Shown one piece after another: positions 1 through 8,439 of a stretch of DNA of 64,000 bases. The notes below the pieces were generated by a model. The model was not told the origin of the DNA and made no database searches. It saw only the letters and a program-made list of their open reading frames with translations. Both the position numbers and the translations under genes were made by a program. How positions within the stretch are numbered: position 1 is the first letter of the stretch; every line of letters begins with the position of its first letter. The stretch is from Paenibacillus ginsengihumi DSM 21568 (GTDB lineage Bacteria > Bacillota > Bacilli > Paenibacillales > NBRC-103111), in assembly GCF_000380965.1 (NCBI RefSeq), contig NZ_KB905575.1:1-64000 (forward strand), written 5' to 3'.

Positions 1-10
1 ATTTTCAAGA

Positions 11-102
11 TAGACGCCTATGACGAGCGCTTCCTGTCGTCATCGGTCGTCACCTGCGGTATTGAAATTTTGTCGGCGTATACCGCCAAATTTTCAAGAT
101 AG
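11..102 (+). repeat. Two-hairpin interspersed element, copy 1
   Basis: The segment begins TAGACGCCTATGACGA and ends in CCAAATTTTCAAGATAG. It folds as two hairpins: a 5' stem of CCTATGACGA against a TCGTCATCGG-like arm, and a 3' stem of TTGAAATTTTG against CAAATTTTCAA with an inner GGCG/CGCC. Related copies lie at 7098-7187 (minus), 8301-8375 (plus, truncated) and 32738-32824 (minus). In this copy it directly abuts the TTGTAC-dyad element. Confidence 0.75.
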
Positions 103-345
103 TGAGCAAATGTTGTGTTTTGTACAACAAAAACGGGGCAAACACCCCTATTTGCGGCTCAATGTTGTACTTTGTACAACATTTTGGGCGATGTTTCCGG
201 TTTTTAAGCCAAGCCCCCAAAAATTGTTGCACAAAATGCAACATTCCCCTTCCTTTTGTGCGAAGGGGGCAGAAAAAGTTGCATTTTTTGCAGGATTTGT
301 CGCTTCATGCGCCTGGGGTGTGCCCGGGGAGGGGCGGCGCTAACA
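103..345 (+). repeat. TTGTAC/TTGCAC-dyad element, copy A
   Basis: This is one of three related copies, with 6869-7095 and 24659-24897 in the opposite orientation. It contains a series of short inverted repeats with related cores: TGTTGTgttttgtACAACA, ATGTTGTACtttGTACAACAT and GTTGCAcaaaaTGCAAC, then a half-site GTTGCAttttTTGCA, separated by roughly 50-60 bp of G/C-rich filler. Short open frames across it change between copies, so it is probably not coding. The function is unknown. Confidence 0.75.
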
Positions 346-864
346 CGGAGTTCGAATGCTGACATGGTGCGTCTTTTCATGCTCGTTAGCCCAGGGTGCT
401 GTTTTGCCGGGCTAACGCTAACCAGAGAGCTTATTTCCCTCGAAACGATCGATTTGACATTCTAACGCAAATGAGCAGCCTTACTTCGGCATTTTGGGCT
501 ATCCGATTCAGCGTTTCTGGCCAAATAGCGTTACGACGTTTCGTTACATTTTAAAAAAGTACGATTCAGCAAAATAGCGTTTGTCACGAGCGTTAAAGAT
601 TTGGAAGCTTCGGCAGGGGCGCAGGAAGGGGCATCGAGCCCCGGGCTATTTTCAAGATAGACCCCCATGCCGCTGGCGCAGCACCATCAGATGATGAAAA
701 TGTGCCGCGCACTAAGCGCTATTTTCAAGATAGCGCCGACCGCTTGCTAGCGGCATACCCACAGAAGCGGGAGGGCGTCTTCGAACCATATAGCGAACGA
801 GCCGACCGCGTCCGGCAGCTTGCGGCAGGCACGAAAAAACCGGCTTGCCCGCCGGATAATGGTA
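346..864. other. Gene-free stretch with short dispersed repeats
   Basis: I see no credible gene here. The stretch holds repeats of the type GATTCAGC...AAATAGCGTT (near 509-537 and 561-580), a motif that recurs inverted near 4503-4530. It also holds two copies of CTATTTTCAAGATAG (646-660 and 719-733). The second sits in a perfect hairpin, GCGCTAT (716-722) against ATAGCGC (730-736). Confidence 0.6.
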
Positions 865-1305
865 CTATCTATGCTTGCGACCGTGCTTCACCAGCGTCAT
901 TCGCCGGGAATGCCTAAGCCATGAATAATACGCCTTCAGATCCCGAAGCTGAATGTCCTCGGATACTTTCCCCAGGAACGTTACGACAATCATCTTGTGC
1001 AGCGGATTTCCGGCGATATCGGTTTCATCCTTGATCTCGCTGAATTCTGCGACCATGACCAGATCGTCGTCGATCAGGTAGACATCCTTCTCGTTGGTGT
1101 AATACGGCTGAACGCAACCGGCCTTGAGCTTCGCCCACAAAAAATCGCAGATCGGCTCGATGCCGCCGCTGTCCGCGTCCACCCGCTCCTCCCACCGGCT
1201 CAGCGCGTGGCTCGTAATGAAAATGTCGGCCACCTTGTAACCGTTAAAAGGAACATAGAAGGGTTCGTATGTACTCCATCGATTCATGATTTTGTCCTTC
1301 AGCAT
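865..1305 (-). CDS. Hypothetical protein with ITSHALSRWEERV motif
   Basis: This is a 146-residue soluble protein that I cannot assign to a named family. I chose the start at 1305 because GGGGGA sits a few bases upstream of ATG; the frame stays open for 45 further codons upstream, but those are basic and low-complexity. The conserved-looking patch is IFITSHALSRWEERV near residue 30, followed by an acidic middle section. The fold looks alpha/beta with no membrane segment. It is transcribed divergently from the XRE-LytTR regulator, which may control it. Similar motifs occur in small phage-like or toxin-like proteins, but I have no firm basis for that assignment. Confidence 0.6.
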   Translation of the reverse strand: MLKDKIMNRWSTYEPFYVPFNGYKVADIFITSHALSRWEERVDADSGGIEPICDFLWAKLKAGCVQPYYTNEKDVYLIDDDLVMVAEFSEIKDETDIAGNPLHKMIVVTFLGKVSEDIQLRDLKAYYSWLRHSRRMTLVKHGRKHR

Positions 1306-1577
1306 GGATTCCCCCTTCTTGCTGTCCAGATAACGCTTGCCGCAGCGCCGACGCGAACGCGAGCCTTCAATATAGCGGTGTTCGCCAGCCAATGCCAACA
1401 ACCGCGGGCGACGGCCGATGCCGAAAGCATCGCTTGTCATAGGCTGTAACTACTATAAATGTAGTATGAATATTACGTCACGTCAAGGCTTGTCCCCGTT
1501 TCTTAAAGTTTTTTCACAATTTTTCGATTCGCTATTTTCAAGCGGTTGGCGCTCCTATAAAATAAACATGGAAAGAG

Positions 1578-2261
1578 GTGATTCAGCTGTCTCAACCGAT
1601 ACCCGAATTCGGCAAATTCCTCGAAAGCCTAAGAGGCTTCATGTCATTGCGCGAGGCTGCCAAGCGCAGCGGTCTGTCTCATGCATATATAAGAGATCTC
1701 GAGTTGGAAAGGAACCGTTCGACGAACGAGAGGATTACCCCTTCGCCCGATACGCTGAAGAAGCTGTCCATCGCCTACTCATATCCGTATACGGATTTGA
1801 TGATCAAAGCAGGCCATTTGAAGAGCGAAGACGTGCAAAATACCGAAGCGTTCCGCGCGGAGAACGCGAAGATTCCCCTGGACGAAGTGCTGTACATCGA
1901 AATCGGACGGAAAGCGATCACTTATCGCACCCGGGAAGGCACGGCCAGCGTCGCGGTGGAATCGCTGCTCGATTTCAGCACGTTTTTGGACGAGCTGGAG
2001 GAGAACGGATTTTATAAAACCGATGCCGACGTATACGCGAATTTTCGTCAAATCCGGAAATATGACGAAGCCCGCGGGAAGCTGTATTTTGATGAAGACG
2101 GCAAAGGCCCCTTCGTTCCTCTCTCATCGCTCCGCCAAAAAAAATACCACACGCTGATCCTGCGTTCTGTGGCCGCCAATACGAATTCGGCTCTGGAATT
2201 CAGCTTTGAAAACTGCGGGACGTCGCATTCCCTGGACAAGCGCCTGGGAACCGAATCGTAA
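1578..2261 (+). CDS. XRE-type HTH regulator with C-terminal LytTR-like domain
   Basis: This is a DNA-binding regulator. Residues ~8-70 form an XRE helix-turn-helix (SLREAAKRSGLSHAYIRDLE), with ERNRSTNERITPSPDTLKKL completing the domain. Residues ~95-200 resemble a LytTR domain: a PLDEVLYIE strand, a turn, then FRQIRKYDEARGKLYF. The start is unusual: GTG at 1578 overlaps a near-perfect Shine-Dalgarno AAAGAGGTGAT (1572-1582), and the first codon at normal spacing is an in-frame CTG at 1587, so true initiation may be non-canonical. The next gene carries a similar LytTR-like module, which suggests a functional pair. A terminator follows. Confidence 0.8.
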   Translation: MIQLSQPIPEFGKFLESLRGFMSLREAAKRSGLSHAYIRDLELERNRSTNERITPSPDTLKKLSIAYSYPYTDLMIKAGHLKSEDVQNTEAFRAENAKIPLDEVLYIEIGRKAITYRTREGTASVAVESLLDFSTFLDELEENGFYKTDADVYANFRQIRKYDEARGKLYFDEDGKGPFVPLSSLRQKKYHTLILRSVAANTNSALEFSFENCGTSHSLDKRLGTES

Positions 2262-2273
2262 ATGTTATTTTGG

Positions 2274-2313
2274 AAACGATTTCCTAGCTTCTGCAGTGGG
2301 AAATCGTTTTTTT
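2274..2313 (+). terminator. Rho-independent terminator after the XRE-LytTR gene
   Basis: AAACGATTTCC (2274-2284) pairs with GGAAATCGTTT (2299-2309), and a T-run follows. Confidence 0.85.
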
Positions 2314-2500
2314 ATTTCCACTTGGAAAGTTTTACAACCAAATGATTCTTAATTACTATTTATCACCCCTGTCTTATGTCGTACAATATTTTTAAAAGAT
2401 GAAATGATTCTTTTGACCCTTATTTTTCTATAATTGGAAATTACGCTTCATCTCTTCCGGCAAGCCATATCTCTTATATAACCCATTGGAGCTGACATCC

Positions 2501-4306
2501 ATGCAGAAAATCCCCGTCACCCGCGACGGCAAGAGAGGTTCGGAAGTCATCGTCATCGATTCCAGCGATGTGCTAAAAATTGAACAAGTGCGCGGCCGCG
2601 ACGTCGTGATTCATACCCTGGATGGTTCTTTTTACCTAGATTTTTCGTTTGAAAATTTGGAAGAATGGCTGTTCGAGGACGGGTTCCGGCTGCTCGACAA
2701 TGCCAATATCGTCAATATGAATCATGTCAAGGAATATGACGCCAGACGGGGAACCGTCTATCTTGGGACAAGCGATCGAAACGGCGCCATCACCGCCTCT
2801 GCCGCCCATATTCATCGAGATCATATCAAGAATGTCATCGAATTGATCAGCACGGCCGATTCCGCCTCCAAGCATCACGACCCGGAACGATACGAGCAGC
2901 TGTTCGCGAAGCTGATCAGCGAGACGAGGGACGATCAGTTTCTGCGCTCATACGCCACGCTCCGCGCCGTCAACGAACGGAAGCGGGCCGAGGAGCAAAT
3001 CACGCATATGGCTTATCACGACGCCTTGACCGACCTGCCGAACAGGCTCCTGTTCGATCAGCAATCGAGACTCTACCTGGAAGAGGCAGAGAAAACCGGC
3101 GGCAGACTGGCCGTCCTCTTCTTCGACCTGGACCGCTTCAAGGTGATCAACGATACGCTGGGACACCATATCGGAGACCGGCTGCTGCGTTGCCTGGCCA
3201 ACAAACTGCGGGGATACGTCAAGGAGAAGGACGTTGTCGCCCGGTTTGGCGGAGACGAGTTCATCCTGCTGACGAGCCTGGCGCACAAGGACGAAGCGTC
3301 GCAGTTCGCCCAAGGCATTCTCGAGCTGTTGCGGGACCCCTTCGTGATCGAAACCCAGGAGCTGTTCGTCACCGCCAGCATCGGCATCAGCATTTATCCG
3401 GACGATGGCCGGGACAGCGATACGCTTTTGAAAAATGCCGATAATGCCATGTACCGTTCCAAGGAAAAGGGAGGGAATTCATACCATTACTATCATCCGG
3501 AGATGAACAGGCGCTCCTTGCGCCGCCTCAACATGGAGATCGACCTGCGCAAGGCGCTCGAAAGAAGAGAATTCCGCATTCATTATCAACCGATCATCGA
3601 CCTCAGCAGCGGCTCCGTGTTCGGGACGGAATCGCTGGTGCGCTGGCATCATCCGGAATGGGGAATGATTCCTCCGGGCGAGTTCATTCCGCTTGCCGAG
3701 GAAACCGGGCTCATCGTGCCGATCGGCAATTGGGTGCTTCGGGAAGCATGCCGCCAAAACAAAGCTTGGCAGCTGATGGGCTTTCCTCCGCTGGTCGTGT
3801 CGGTCAACATCTCCGCCATCCAGTTTCATCAGAGCAACTTTGTGCAGCTCGTGACGGACGCGCTGCGGGAATCCGGGCTGCCTCCGGATTTGCTCTGTCT
3901 GGAAATTACGGAAAATGTGGCGATGGCCAACGTACCGCACATTGTTGAAACTATGCAGAAGCTGAAGCAACTTGGCGTCCGCATCTCGATCGACGATTTC
4001 GGCACCGGTTATTCCTCGCTCAGCTATTTGAAGCGATTCCGTGTGCATACGCTGAAGATCGACCAATCGTTTATTCGCGACGTCACGTCCGATGAAGACA
4101 ACGCCGCGATTGTTACGGCGCTGATCGCCATGTCGCGCCGTCTGAAGATGAAGTCGCTCGCCGAGGGCGTCGAGACGAAGGAACAGCTGGAGTTTCTCAT
4201 CGCCCAAGGCTGCGACGAAATTCAGGGCTTCGTCTTCAGCAGGCCGATGCCTGCCGCCGATTTCGAGCAGCTCATGAAAGAGAATCGGCAGTTGTCCCTG
4301 CATTGA
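2501..4306 (+). CDS. LytTR-like/GGDEF/EAL cyclic-di-GMP enzyme
   Basis: This 601-residue protein is predicted to make and/or break cyclic di-GMP. Residues ~10-118 form a LytTR-like domain ([13 protein letters not shown], then [20 protein letters not shown]). A short coil follows, then GGDEF (~170-330) with intact GGDEF at 250-254, then EAL (~345-595). The EAL signature is ESL at 377-379, but the other catalytic landmarks are kept: [19 protein letters not shown] (498-506), LKIDQSFI and AEGVET. The product-inhibition I-site RxxD upstream of GGDEF reads KEKD, so feedback inhibition may be lost. I chose ATG 2501 (GGAG about 9 nt upstream) over the TTG at 2486. There is no membrane segment, so it should be cytoplasmic. 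A LytTR head on a GGDEF-EAL enzyme is an uncommon arrangement. Confidence 0.9.
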   Translation: MQKIPVTRDGKRGSEVIVIDSSDVLKIEQVRGRDVVIHTLDGSFYLDFSFENLEEWLFEDGFRLLDNANIVNMNHVKEYDARRGTVYLGTSDRNGAITASAAHIHRDHIKNVIELISTADSASKHHDPERYEQLFAKLISETRDDQFLRSYATLRAVNERKRAEEQITHMAYHDALTDLPNRLLFDQQSRLYLEEAEKTGGRLAVLFFDLDRFKVINDTLGHHIGDRLLRCLANKLRGYVKEKDVVARFGGDEFILLTSLAHKDEASQFAQGILELLRDPFVIETQELFVTASIGISIYPDDGRDSDTLLKNADNAMYRSKEKGGNSYHYYHPEMNRRSLRRLNMEIDLRKALERREFRIHYQPIIDLSSGSVFGTESLVRWHHPEWGMIPPGEFIPLAEETGLIVPIGNWVLREACRQNKAWQLMGFPPLVVSVNISAIQFHQSNFVQLVTDALRESGLPPDLLCLEITENVAMANVPHIVETMQKLKQLGVRISIDDFGTGYSSLSYLKRFRVHTLKIDQSFIRDVTSDEDNAAIVTALIAMSRRLKMKSLAEGVETKEQLEFLIAQGCDEIQGFVFSRPMPAADFEQLMKENRQLSLH

Positions 4307-4344
4307 ATCGTAGAACGACTTGCTGCAGGGAACGCAGCGTGCCA

Positions 4345-4387
4345 AACGGCGTGTAAATTGACAATCAATTTGCGCGCTGTTTTTTTG
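4345..4387 (+). terminator. Terminator after the GGDEF-EAL gene
   Basis: ACGGCGTGTAAATTGA pairs with TCAATTTGCGCGCTGT, with two internal mismatches or wobbles, and a seven-base T-run follows. Confidence 0.85.
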
Positions 4388-4439
4388 GTTCAAGCTCTGT
4401 TCGCCTTGCTAGTATCGAACTGTCGTTCCCTATTCAACG

Positions 4440-4690
4440 ATCCGCCCCCCCTTCGCGCCAGGCCTTCCTGATCGCTATGAGCGCTAACGCTGATGACGAA
4501 CGCTATTTCGCTGAATCAAAACGCTATTTCAAATATAACGAAACCGAGGAACGCTATTCTATCTGAAACCCCGATTTCGACCGCCAAAAATGCGCAATAA
4601 AGTTACCTATAAGCGTTACAATCCCAAATCAATCATTCCGAGCTAATTAAGCATTGTGACCATCGTTAGCGCGGCACAGGGTTTTGCTTC
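4440..4690. other. Gene-free AT-rich stretch with CGCTATTT repeats
   Basis: The stretch has no gene. AACGCTATTTCGCTGAATC (about 4510-4530), AACGCTATTTC and AACGCTATTC lie close together and are the inverse of the GATTCAGC/AAATAGCG repeats near 500-580. GCGCTAACG-type blocks flank them at both ends. Confidence 0.55.
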
Positions 4691-4698
4691 TCCAAATG

Positions 4699-4727
4699 TT
4701 CAATAACATGCTAAAATGTGGTACAAT
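4699..4727 (+). promoter_or_regulatory. Putative sigma-A promoter of the methyltransferase gene
   Basis: TTCAAT (4699-4704) and TACAAT (4722-4727) lie 17 bp apart, about 50 bp upstream of the chosen start. Confidence 0.5.
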
Positions 4728-4781
4728 AGGTAATGAAAAATGAAACCAGGTTTCATACAACGGAACAAAGGAGAGGTTTTC

Positions 4782-5561
4782 GTGCCGATGAACTTTCACG
4801 ATAAAAACAACAGAATGACCTATGCGACAAGAATCGCCGATGAATCATGGATCTCGCTGATCAAAGAAAATATCGATATATCCGGCAAAGAAGCTGCCGA
4901 TATTGGATGCGGCGGAGGCATATACACTAAGGCTTTGGCCAGTCTTGGCGCCTCCCATGTTACGGGAATCGATTTTTCCGAGGAAATGCTGAAGGGAGCT
5001 GCCGAGAATTGCAAGGCTCTGGACAATGTTTCCTTGTTGAAGGGCAGCGCCGAGCACACGGGATTGCCCGACGATCGTTTCGATATCATTCTTGAGAGGG
5101 CCTTGATCCACCATCTGAAGGATTTGAACCGCTGTTTCCGGGAATCCGCCCGCATCCTGAAAAGAAACGGCACACTTATCATTCAAGATAGAACACCAGA
5201 AGATTGCTTATTGCCGGGCGATGTGAATCATATTCGAGGCTACTTTTTCGAAAAGTATCCTGCGTTGGCAAGCAAGGAAATCGCTCGCCGGCACGCATCC
5301 GATAAGGTCCGCGAATCTCTGGAATCGAACGGATTTTTCGTCTCTAAAGAAGTGCAATTGCAGGAAACAAGACGCGTATACCATGACTTGGACTCGCTAT
5401 GTAACGAAATCATGCAAAGAACAGGGCGTTCGATTCTCCATGAATTGACAGACGGCGAGCTTCGGGAGTTGGTATTGTTTATCAAAAATAAATTGGATCG
5501 CAGCGCAGCGCCGATCATCGAAAAAGATTCATGGACGTTATGGTTCGCAGTGAAAGTATAG
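4782..5561 (+). CDS. Class I SAM-dependent methyltransferase
   Basis: The protein should transfer a methyl group from S-adenosylmethionine to a small molecule; the substrate is unknown. A Rossmann-type methyltransferase_11 core is visible: motif I AADIGCGGGIYTKAL, the acidic strand VTGIDFSEEM, then DDRFDIILERALIHHL and a C-terminal extension with FFVSKEVQLQETRR. The GTG at 4782 is preferred, with AAAGGAGAGG about 6 nt upstream; ATG 4788 is the alternative. An ATG at 4740 in the same frame lacks a ribosome binding site. It stands alone with its own promoter, and nothing nearby hints at the acceptor. Confidence 0.85.
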   Translation: MPMNFHDKNNRMTYATRIADESWISLIKENIDISGKEAADIGCGGGIYTKALASLGASHVTGIDFSEEMLKGAAENCKALDNVSLLKGSAEHTGLPDDRFDIILERALIHHLKDLNRCFRESARILKRNGTLIIQDRTPEDCLLPGDVNHIRGYFFEKYPALASKEIARRHASDKVRESLESNGFFVSKEVQLQETRRVYHDLDSLCNEIMQRTGRSILHELTDGELRELVLFIKNKLDRSAAPIIEKDSWTLWFAVKV

Positions 5562-5650
5562 TTTTTGTAAAGACTGCAACTTTTTTCACCCCTTCTCGTC
5601 ATTATGGTAGGTGAAAAGGTCCAAACGATACTAGGCCGAAGGGGCAAAGA

Positions 5651-6802
5651 ATGGACACTAATCTGACAAGCGTTCCGCGTTCTGGCAAGCATCGCTCCGC
5701 CCGCAAGACGCGCAAGACCCGCAGAACTCCGGCCAAGAAGCGGAGAGGCGGCTCCGTTGCCGTTACTTTATTGCTGTATATTGTTTTTTGGCTGTTCGTC
5801 TTCGGCTCGATCTTCGGCATCTGGTTTTTCTTGACCAAGTCGGGATCGGAGCTGCGCTTTTTAGCGGCCGATACGCTGATTACGACGCAGCACAGACACT
5901 GGGCCAAATATTTGATCGGCCAGCAGGAGCTCGACAAGCGGGTAGCCCGCTATATGGCTCAGTTCGACGCCTATTCCCAGGTCAAGGACTTGAATCTTGT
6001 CCGCCTTGAGGAGAAGCCGCCTGTCGAAGAGGAGAAGAAGGAACTGGTGAAGATCGAGCCGATCTCCGGGACGAACTTCAAGGGGCATTTGCTGTTCGTG
6101 AACGATCCGAAGTCGCTCAGAGTCGCCGTGCCGGGCAAAGCGGGCAAAGGCGAGAAGGTATCGGACATGGTCAAGCGGCTGCACGCCGTAGCCGGCGTCA
6201 ATGGAGGAGGGTTCGACGATCCCGGATGGAAGGGCAACGGGTTCAAGCCGACCGGCGTCGTCATGTCCGGCGGCCAGATGTTCTACAACGATGCCGACAT
6301 GAATACGCCGGTCAATATCGTCGGCATTGACGAGGACGGGCGGCTCGTGGCAGGCAAGTACAAGCCTTCCGAGCTCAAAGGAATGGGCATTCGCGAAGCG
6401 GTCACCTTTGCCCCGAAATTTATCGTTAACGGCGTCGGCATGATCAAGAATGCGAAAGACGGCTGGGGCATCGCTCCCCGCACCTGCATCGGCCAAAAGG
6501 AAGACGGCACGATACTGTTCGCGATTATCGACGGCCGACAGCCGGGACACAGCATCGGGGCTACGCTCTACGACGTGCAGAACATATTTTTGGAGCAGGG
6601 CGTCGTCACTGCAGCCAATCTGGACGGCGGCTCCTCCACCGTGCTCGTGCACGGCGACAAGATCGTCAACCGCCCTTCCAGCGAATACGGCGAACGGTAT
6701 TTGCCGACCGCCTGGCTCGTCTTCGACGAGCCGGAACGGGCAGACATTCGCAACATCTGGGCCGGCATGGACCCGAGCAAAATCGACGCATCCAAGTGGT
6801 AA
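5651..6802 (+). CDS. Membrane-anchored phosphodiester glycosidase-family protein
   Basis: The 383-residue protein starts with a very basic cytoplasmic tail (about 35 residues) and one membrane helix (VTLLLYIVFWLFVFGSIFG, ~39-60). The rest is outside the cell. The C-terminal ~200 residues match the NAGPA/DUF2233 family: AGVNGGGFDD, FAPKFIVNG, APRTCIGQKEDG and the ANLDGGSSTVLV signature. Members cleave GlcNAc-1-phosphodiester links or act in exopolysaccharide metabolism, so a cell-wall glycopolymer role is plausible but inferred. GAAGGGG precedes ATG 5651. It is monocistronic, and G/C-rich inverted repeats follow the stop. Confidence 0.85.
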   Translation: MDTNLTSVPRSGKHRSARKTRKTRRTPAKKRRGGSVAVTLLLYIVFWLFVFGSIFGIWFFLTKSGSELRFLAADTLITTQHRHWAKYLIGQQELDKRVARYMAQFDAYSQVKDLNLVRLEEKPPVEEEKKELVKIEPISGTNFKGHLLFVNDPKSLRVAVPGKAGKGEKVSDMVKRLHAVAGVNGGGFDDPGWKGNGFKPTGVVMSGGQMFYNDADMNTPVNIVGIDEDGRLVAGKYKPSELKGMGIREAVTFAPKFIVNGVGMIKNAKDGWGIAPRTCIGQKEDGTILFAIIDGRQPGHSIGATLYDVQNIFLEQGVVTAANLDGGSSTVLVHGDKIVNRPSSEYGERYLPTAWLVFDEPERADIRNIWAGMDPSKIDASKW

Positions 6803-6868
6803 GCTGCGCAGGCTGCGCGGGCGGCCCGCGCGAAGGCCGAGGACAAACGTGTCCCCGGCCTCGGATCC

Positions 6869-7095
6869 GCGGCCCTTCCCCAGGCACATGAGGCGACAAA
6901 TCCTGCAAAAAATGCAACATTTTCCGGCCTCTTCGCACAAGAGGAAGGAGAATGTTGCATTTGTGCAACAATTTGGGGGGCGATGGGCTTCAAACCCGGG
7001 AATATCGCCCGAAATGTTGCACATTCTACAACTTTGCGCCGCAAATAGGGTGTATTCCCCCGTTTTTGTTGTACAAAATACAACATTCGCGGACA
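6869..7095 (-). repeat. TTGTAC/TTGCAC-dyad element, copy B
   Basis: This is the reverse-orientation relative of 103-345. The same order of dyads is seen read backwards: TGCAAAAAATGCAAC, ATGTTGCATTTGTGCAACAA, a degenerate ATGTTGCAC/TACAAC pair and TTGTTGTACAAAATACAAC. It abuts a two-hairpin element on the same side as in copy A. Confidence 0.75.
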
Positions 7096-7097
7096 CT

Positions 7098-7187
7098 CTT
7101 GAAAAATTCGACGAAATCCTTCGGCGAAATTTTCAACACCGCAGGTGACGACCGATGGCGAAAGGAATCGTTCGTCATAGGCGTCAA
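7098..7187 (-). repeat. Two-hairpin interspersed element, copy 2
   Basis: In minus orientation it runs from GACGCCTATGACGAACGATT to a TTGAAAATTT...AATTTTTCAA hairpin. A further partial match, GAATTTTCAATACCGCAGGCGACG, follows at about 7219-7242 in the same orientation. Confidence 0.75.
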
Positions 7188-7282
7188 TCTTGAAAATTCA
7201 GCGTTATCCACACGCTGAATTTTCAATACCGCAGGCGACGAGCGTTGATAACGGATTCGTTCGTTACCAGCTTTTCATCCGG

Positions 7283-7672
7283 TTACTTGTCGTCTCGTTC
7301 AGCAGTCGTCGCCGCGACCGACGCTTCAGCCGTCAGCTCCTCCTCTCTCTGGATGCTGTGCCAGTTCGCTTCCCGTTTCGTGCCGGCGGCCGCTTGCTTC
7401 GCCTTGTTCGCCCAGCCGGATGCTTGCCGTCCGATTGTCTCTGCGGCTGCCTGCGTCTTTTCGCCGACAGCGGAAGCGATGCGCAGCGTCTTTTCCACGA
7501 CGTTCGACGCCGCCTGCTGCGTCTTATTGCTCGCCAGCTTCGCGCCTTCGGCAATGTCCGTCCGCAACGCCTTCCCCGACTTGGGAGCAAGCAGCAGCGC
7601 GGTGATCGCTCCCAGCACACTGCCGGCCACTGCGCCGATGATCATTTCTTTGCCTTTCGTTTGCTTTTGCAT
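7283..7672 (-). CDS. ytxH: YtxH-domain general stress protein
   Basis: The protein has 129 residues. The N-terminus has a glycine/alanine-rich membrane helix (MIIGAVAGSVLGAITALLLAP) followed by the APKSGKALRTDI signature of YtxH. The remainder is a long alanine-rich amphipathic helix. The ATG at 7672 has AAGGAG 8 nt upstream; an earlier in-frame GTG overlaps that site. The gene lies 15 bp downstream of the YtxG/DUF948 gene, the same pairing as in Bacillus subtilis, where the pair belongs to the general stress set. The exact biochemical role is unknown. Confidence 0.85.
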   Translation of the reverse strand: MQKQTKGKEMIIGAVAGSVLGAITALLLAPKSGKALRTDIAEGAKLASNKTQQAASNVVEKTLRIASAVGEKTQAAAETIGRQASGWANKAKQAAAGTKREANWHSIQREEELTAEASVAATTAERDDK

Positions 7673-7687
7673 GTTCCTCACTCCTTC

Positions 7688-8179
7688 TTATGATTGCGAT
7701 CGTTCCGATCGCTCAGTCGGCTCGCGGTCGTCCGCCATCCCCTTGGGCTTGCTCTGCCGCCAGGACTGCCAGCGCTGCCACAGCTGCATGCCGGCCGCCG
7801 TAAACTCCATCAGCTCGCTCACAGCTTCCCGGCGGTTATGTACAGCCCTGCGCGCTTCCTCCAACGTCTCTTCCACGGTGCGAGACACGGCTTTAACGGA
7901 TCGCGATACGCGGTAAGCCGCATCCCCCGTCTCCTGCACTGCGGCAAGCAGCCTGTCGAACTCGCGGATTTTGGCCCGCATCTCCTCCATATGCGCCATC
8001 GATTGGCGAAGAAAGCGCTGCGATTCCTGCATCGTCCCGTTCCACTGCTCCTGCGCCTGCTGAAGCACCGCTTCTGACCGGGCCAACGTCTGCTGCGCTG
8101 CATGAAGGAATCGGATCGCAAAGCCCGTAAGCGCAATGAAAGCGAGCGCCGCTGCGCCTAGCCCGATTTGCCACCACAT
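7688..8179 (-). CDS. ytxG: DUF948-domain (YtxG-like) membrane protein
   Basis: The protein has 163 residues. A single N-terminal helix (WWQIGLGAAALAFIALTGFA) anchors a long coiled-coil segment rich in Q/E/A (~30-115), which is typical of DUF948. GGAGGTGACGGTCC precedes ATG 8179. It is the first gene of the ytxG-ytxH pair and is probably a structural or stress-related envelope protein. Confidence 0.82.
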   Translation of the reverse strand: MWWQIGLGAAALAFIALTGFAIRFLHAAQQTLARSEAVLQQAQEQWNGTMQESQRFLRQSMAHMEEMRAKIREFDRLLAAVQETGDAAYRVSRSVKAVSRTVEETLEEARRAVHNRREAVSELMEFTAAGMQLWQRWQSWRQSKPKGMADDREPTERSERSQS

Positions 8180-8300
8180 GGACCGTCACCTCCGCCGCTG
8201 CCGGAACTGCTTCTGGACGAATGCCCAGGAGATAGTACAGTATAGTCATCATCCGCCTAATTTGACACAATGTTCGCAGTTTTTTTGGCAAAATGGACAA

Positions 8301-8375
8301 TAGACGCCTATGACAAACAATTCCTTTCGTCATCGGTCGTCACCTGCGGTGTTGAAATTTTGTCAGCGTATACCG
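8301..8375 (+). repeat. Two-hairpin interspersed element, copy 3 (truncated)
   Basis: It starts TAGACGCCTATGAC, keeps the first hairpin and the TTGAAATTTTG arm, then ends at GTCAGCGTATACCG without the pairing arm. It lies between ytxG (minus) and the KDPG aldolase (plus). Confidence 0.7.
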
Positions 8376-8439
8376 AGATAGAAAAAAGAATGTATAATAG
8401 AAGCGATAAGAACGCAGAACAATCGGGACGGGGGATGGC

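Noticed and set aside
20-343. Open frames of 70-107 residues across the TTGTAC-dyad element, seen also at 6568-7148 and 24548-25099
   Set aside because: They are low-complexity and cysteine-rich, exist on both strands, and differ in frame and start between copies. They arise from the repeat rather than from a gene.
3479-4393. A 304-residue minus-strand open frame inside the GGDEF-EAL gene
   Set aside because: It is antisense to a clear enzyme with intact motifs; long antisense frames are common in GC-rich DNA.
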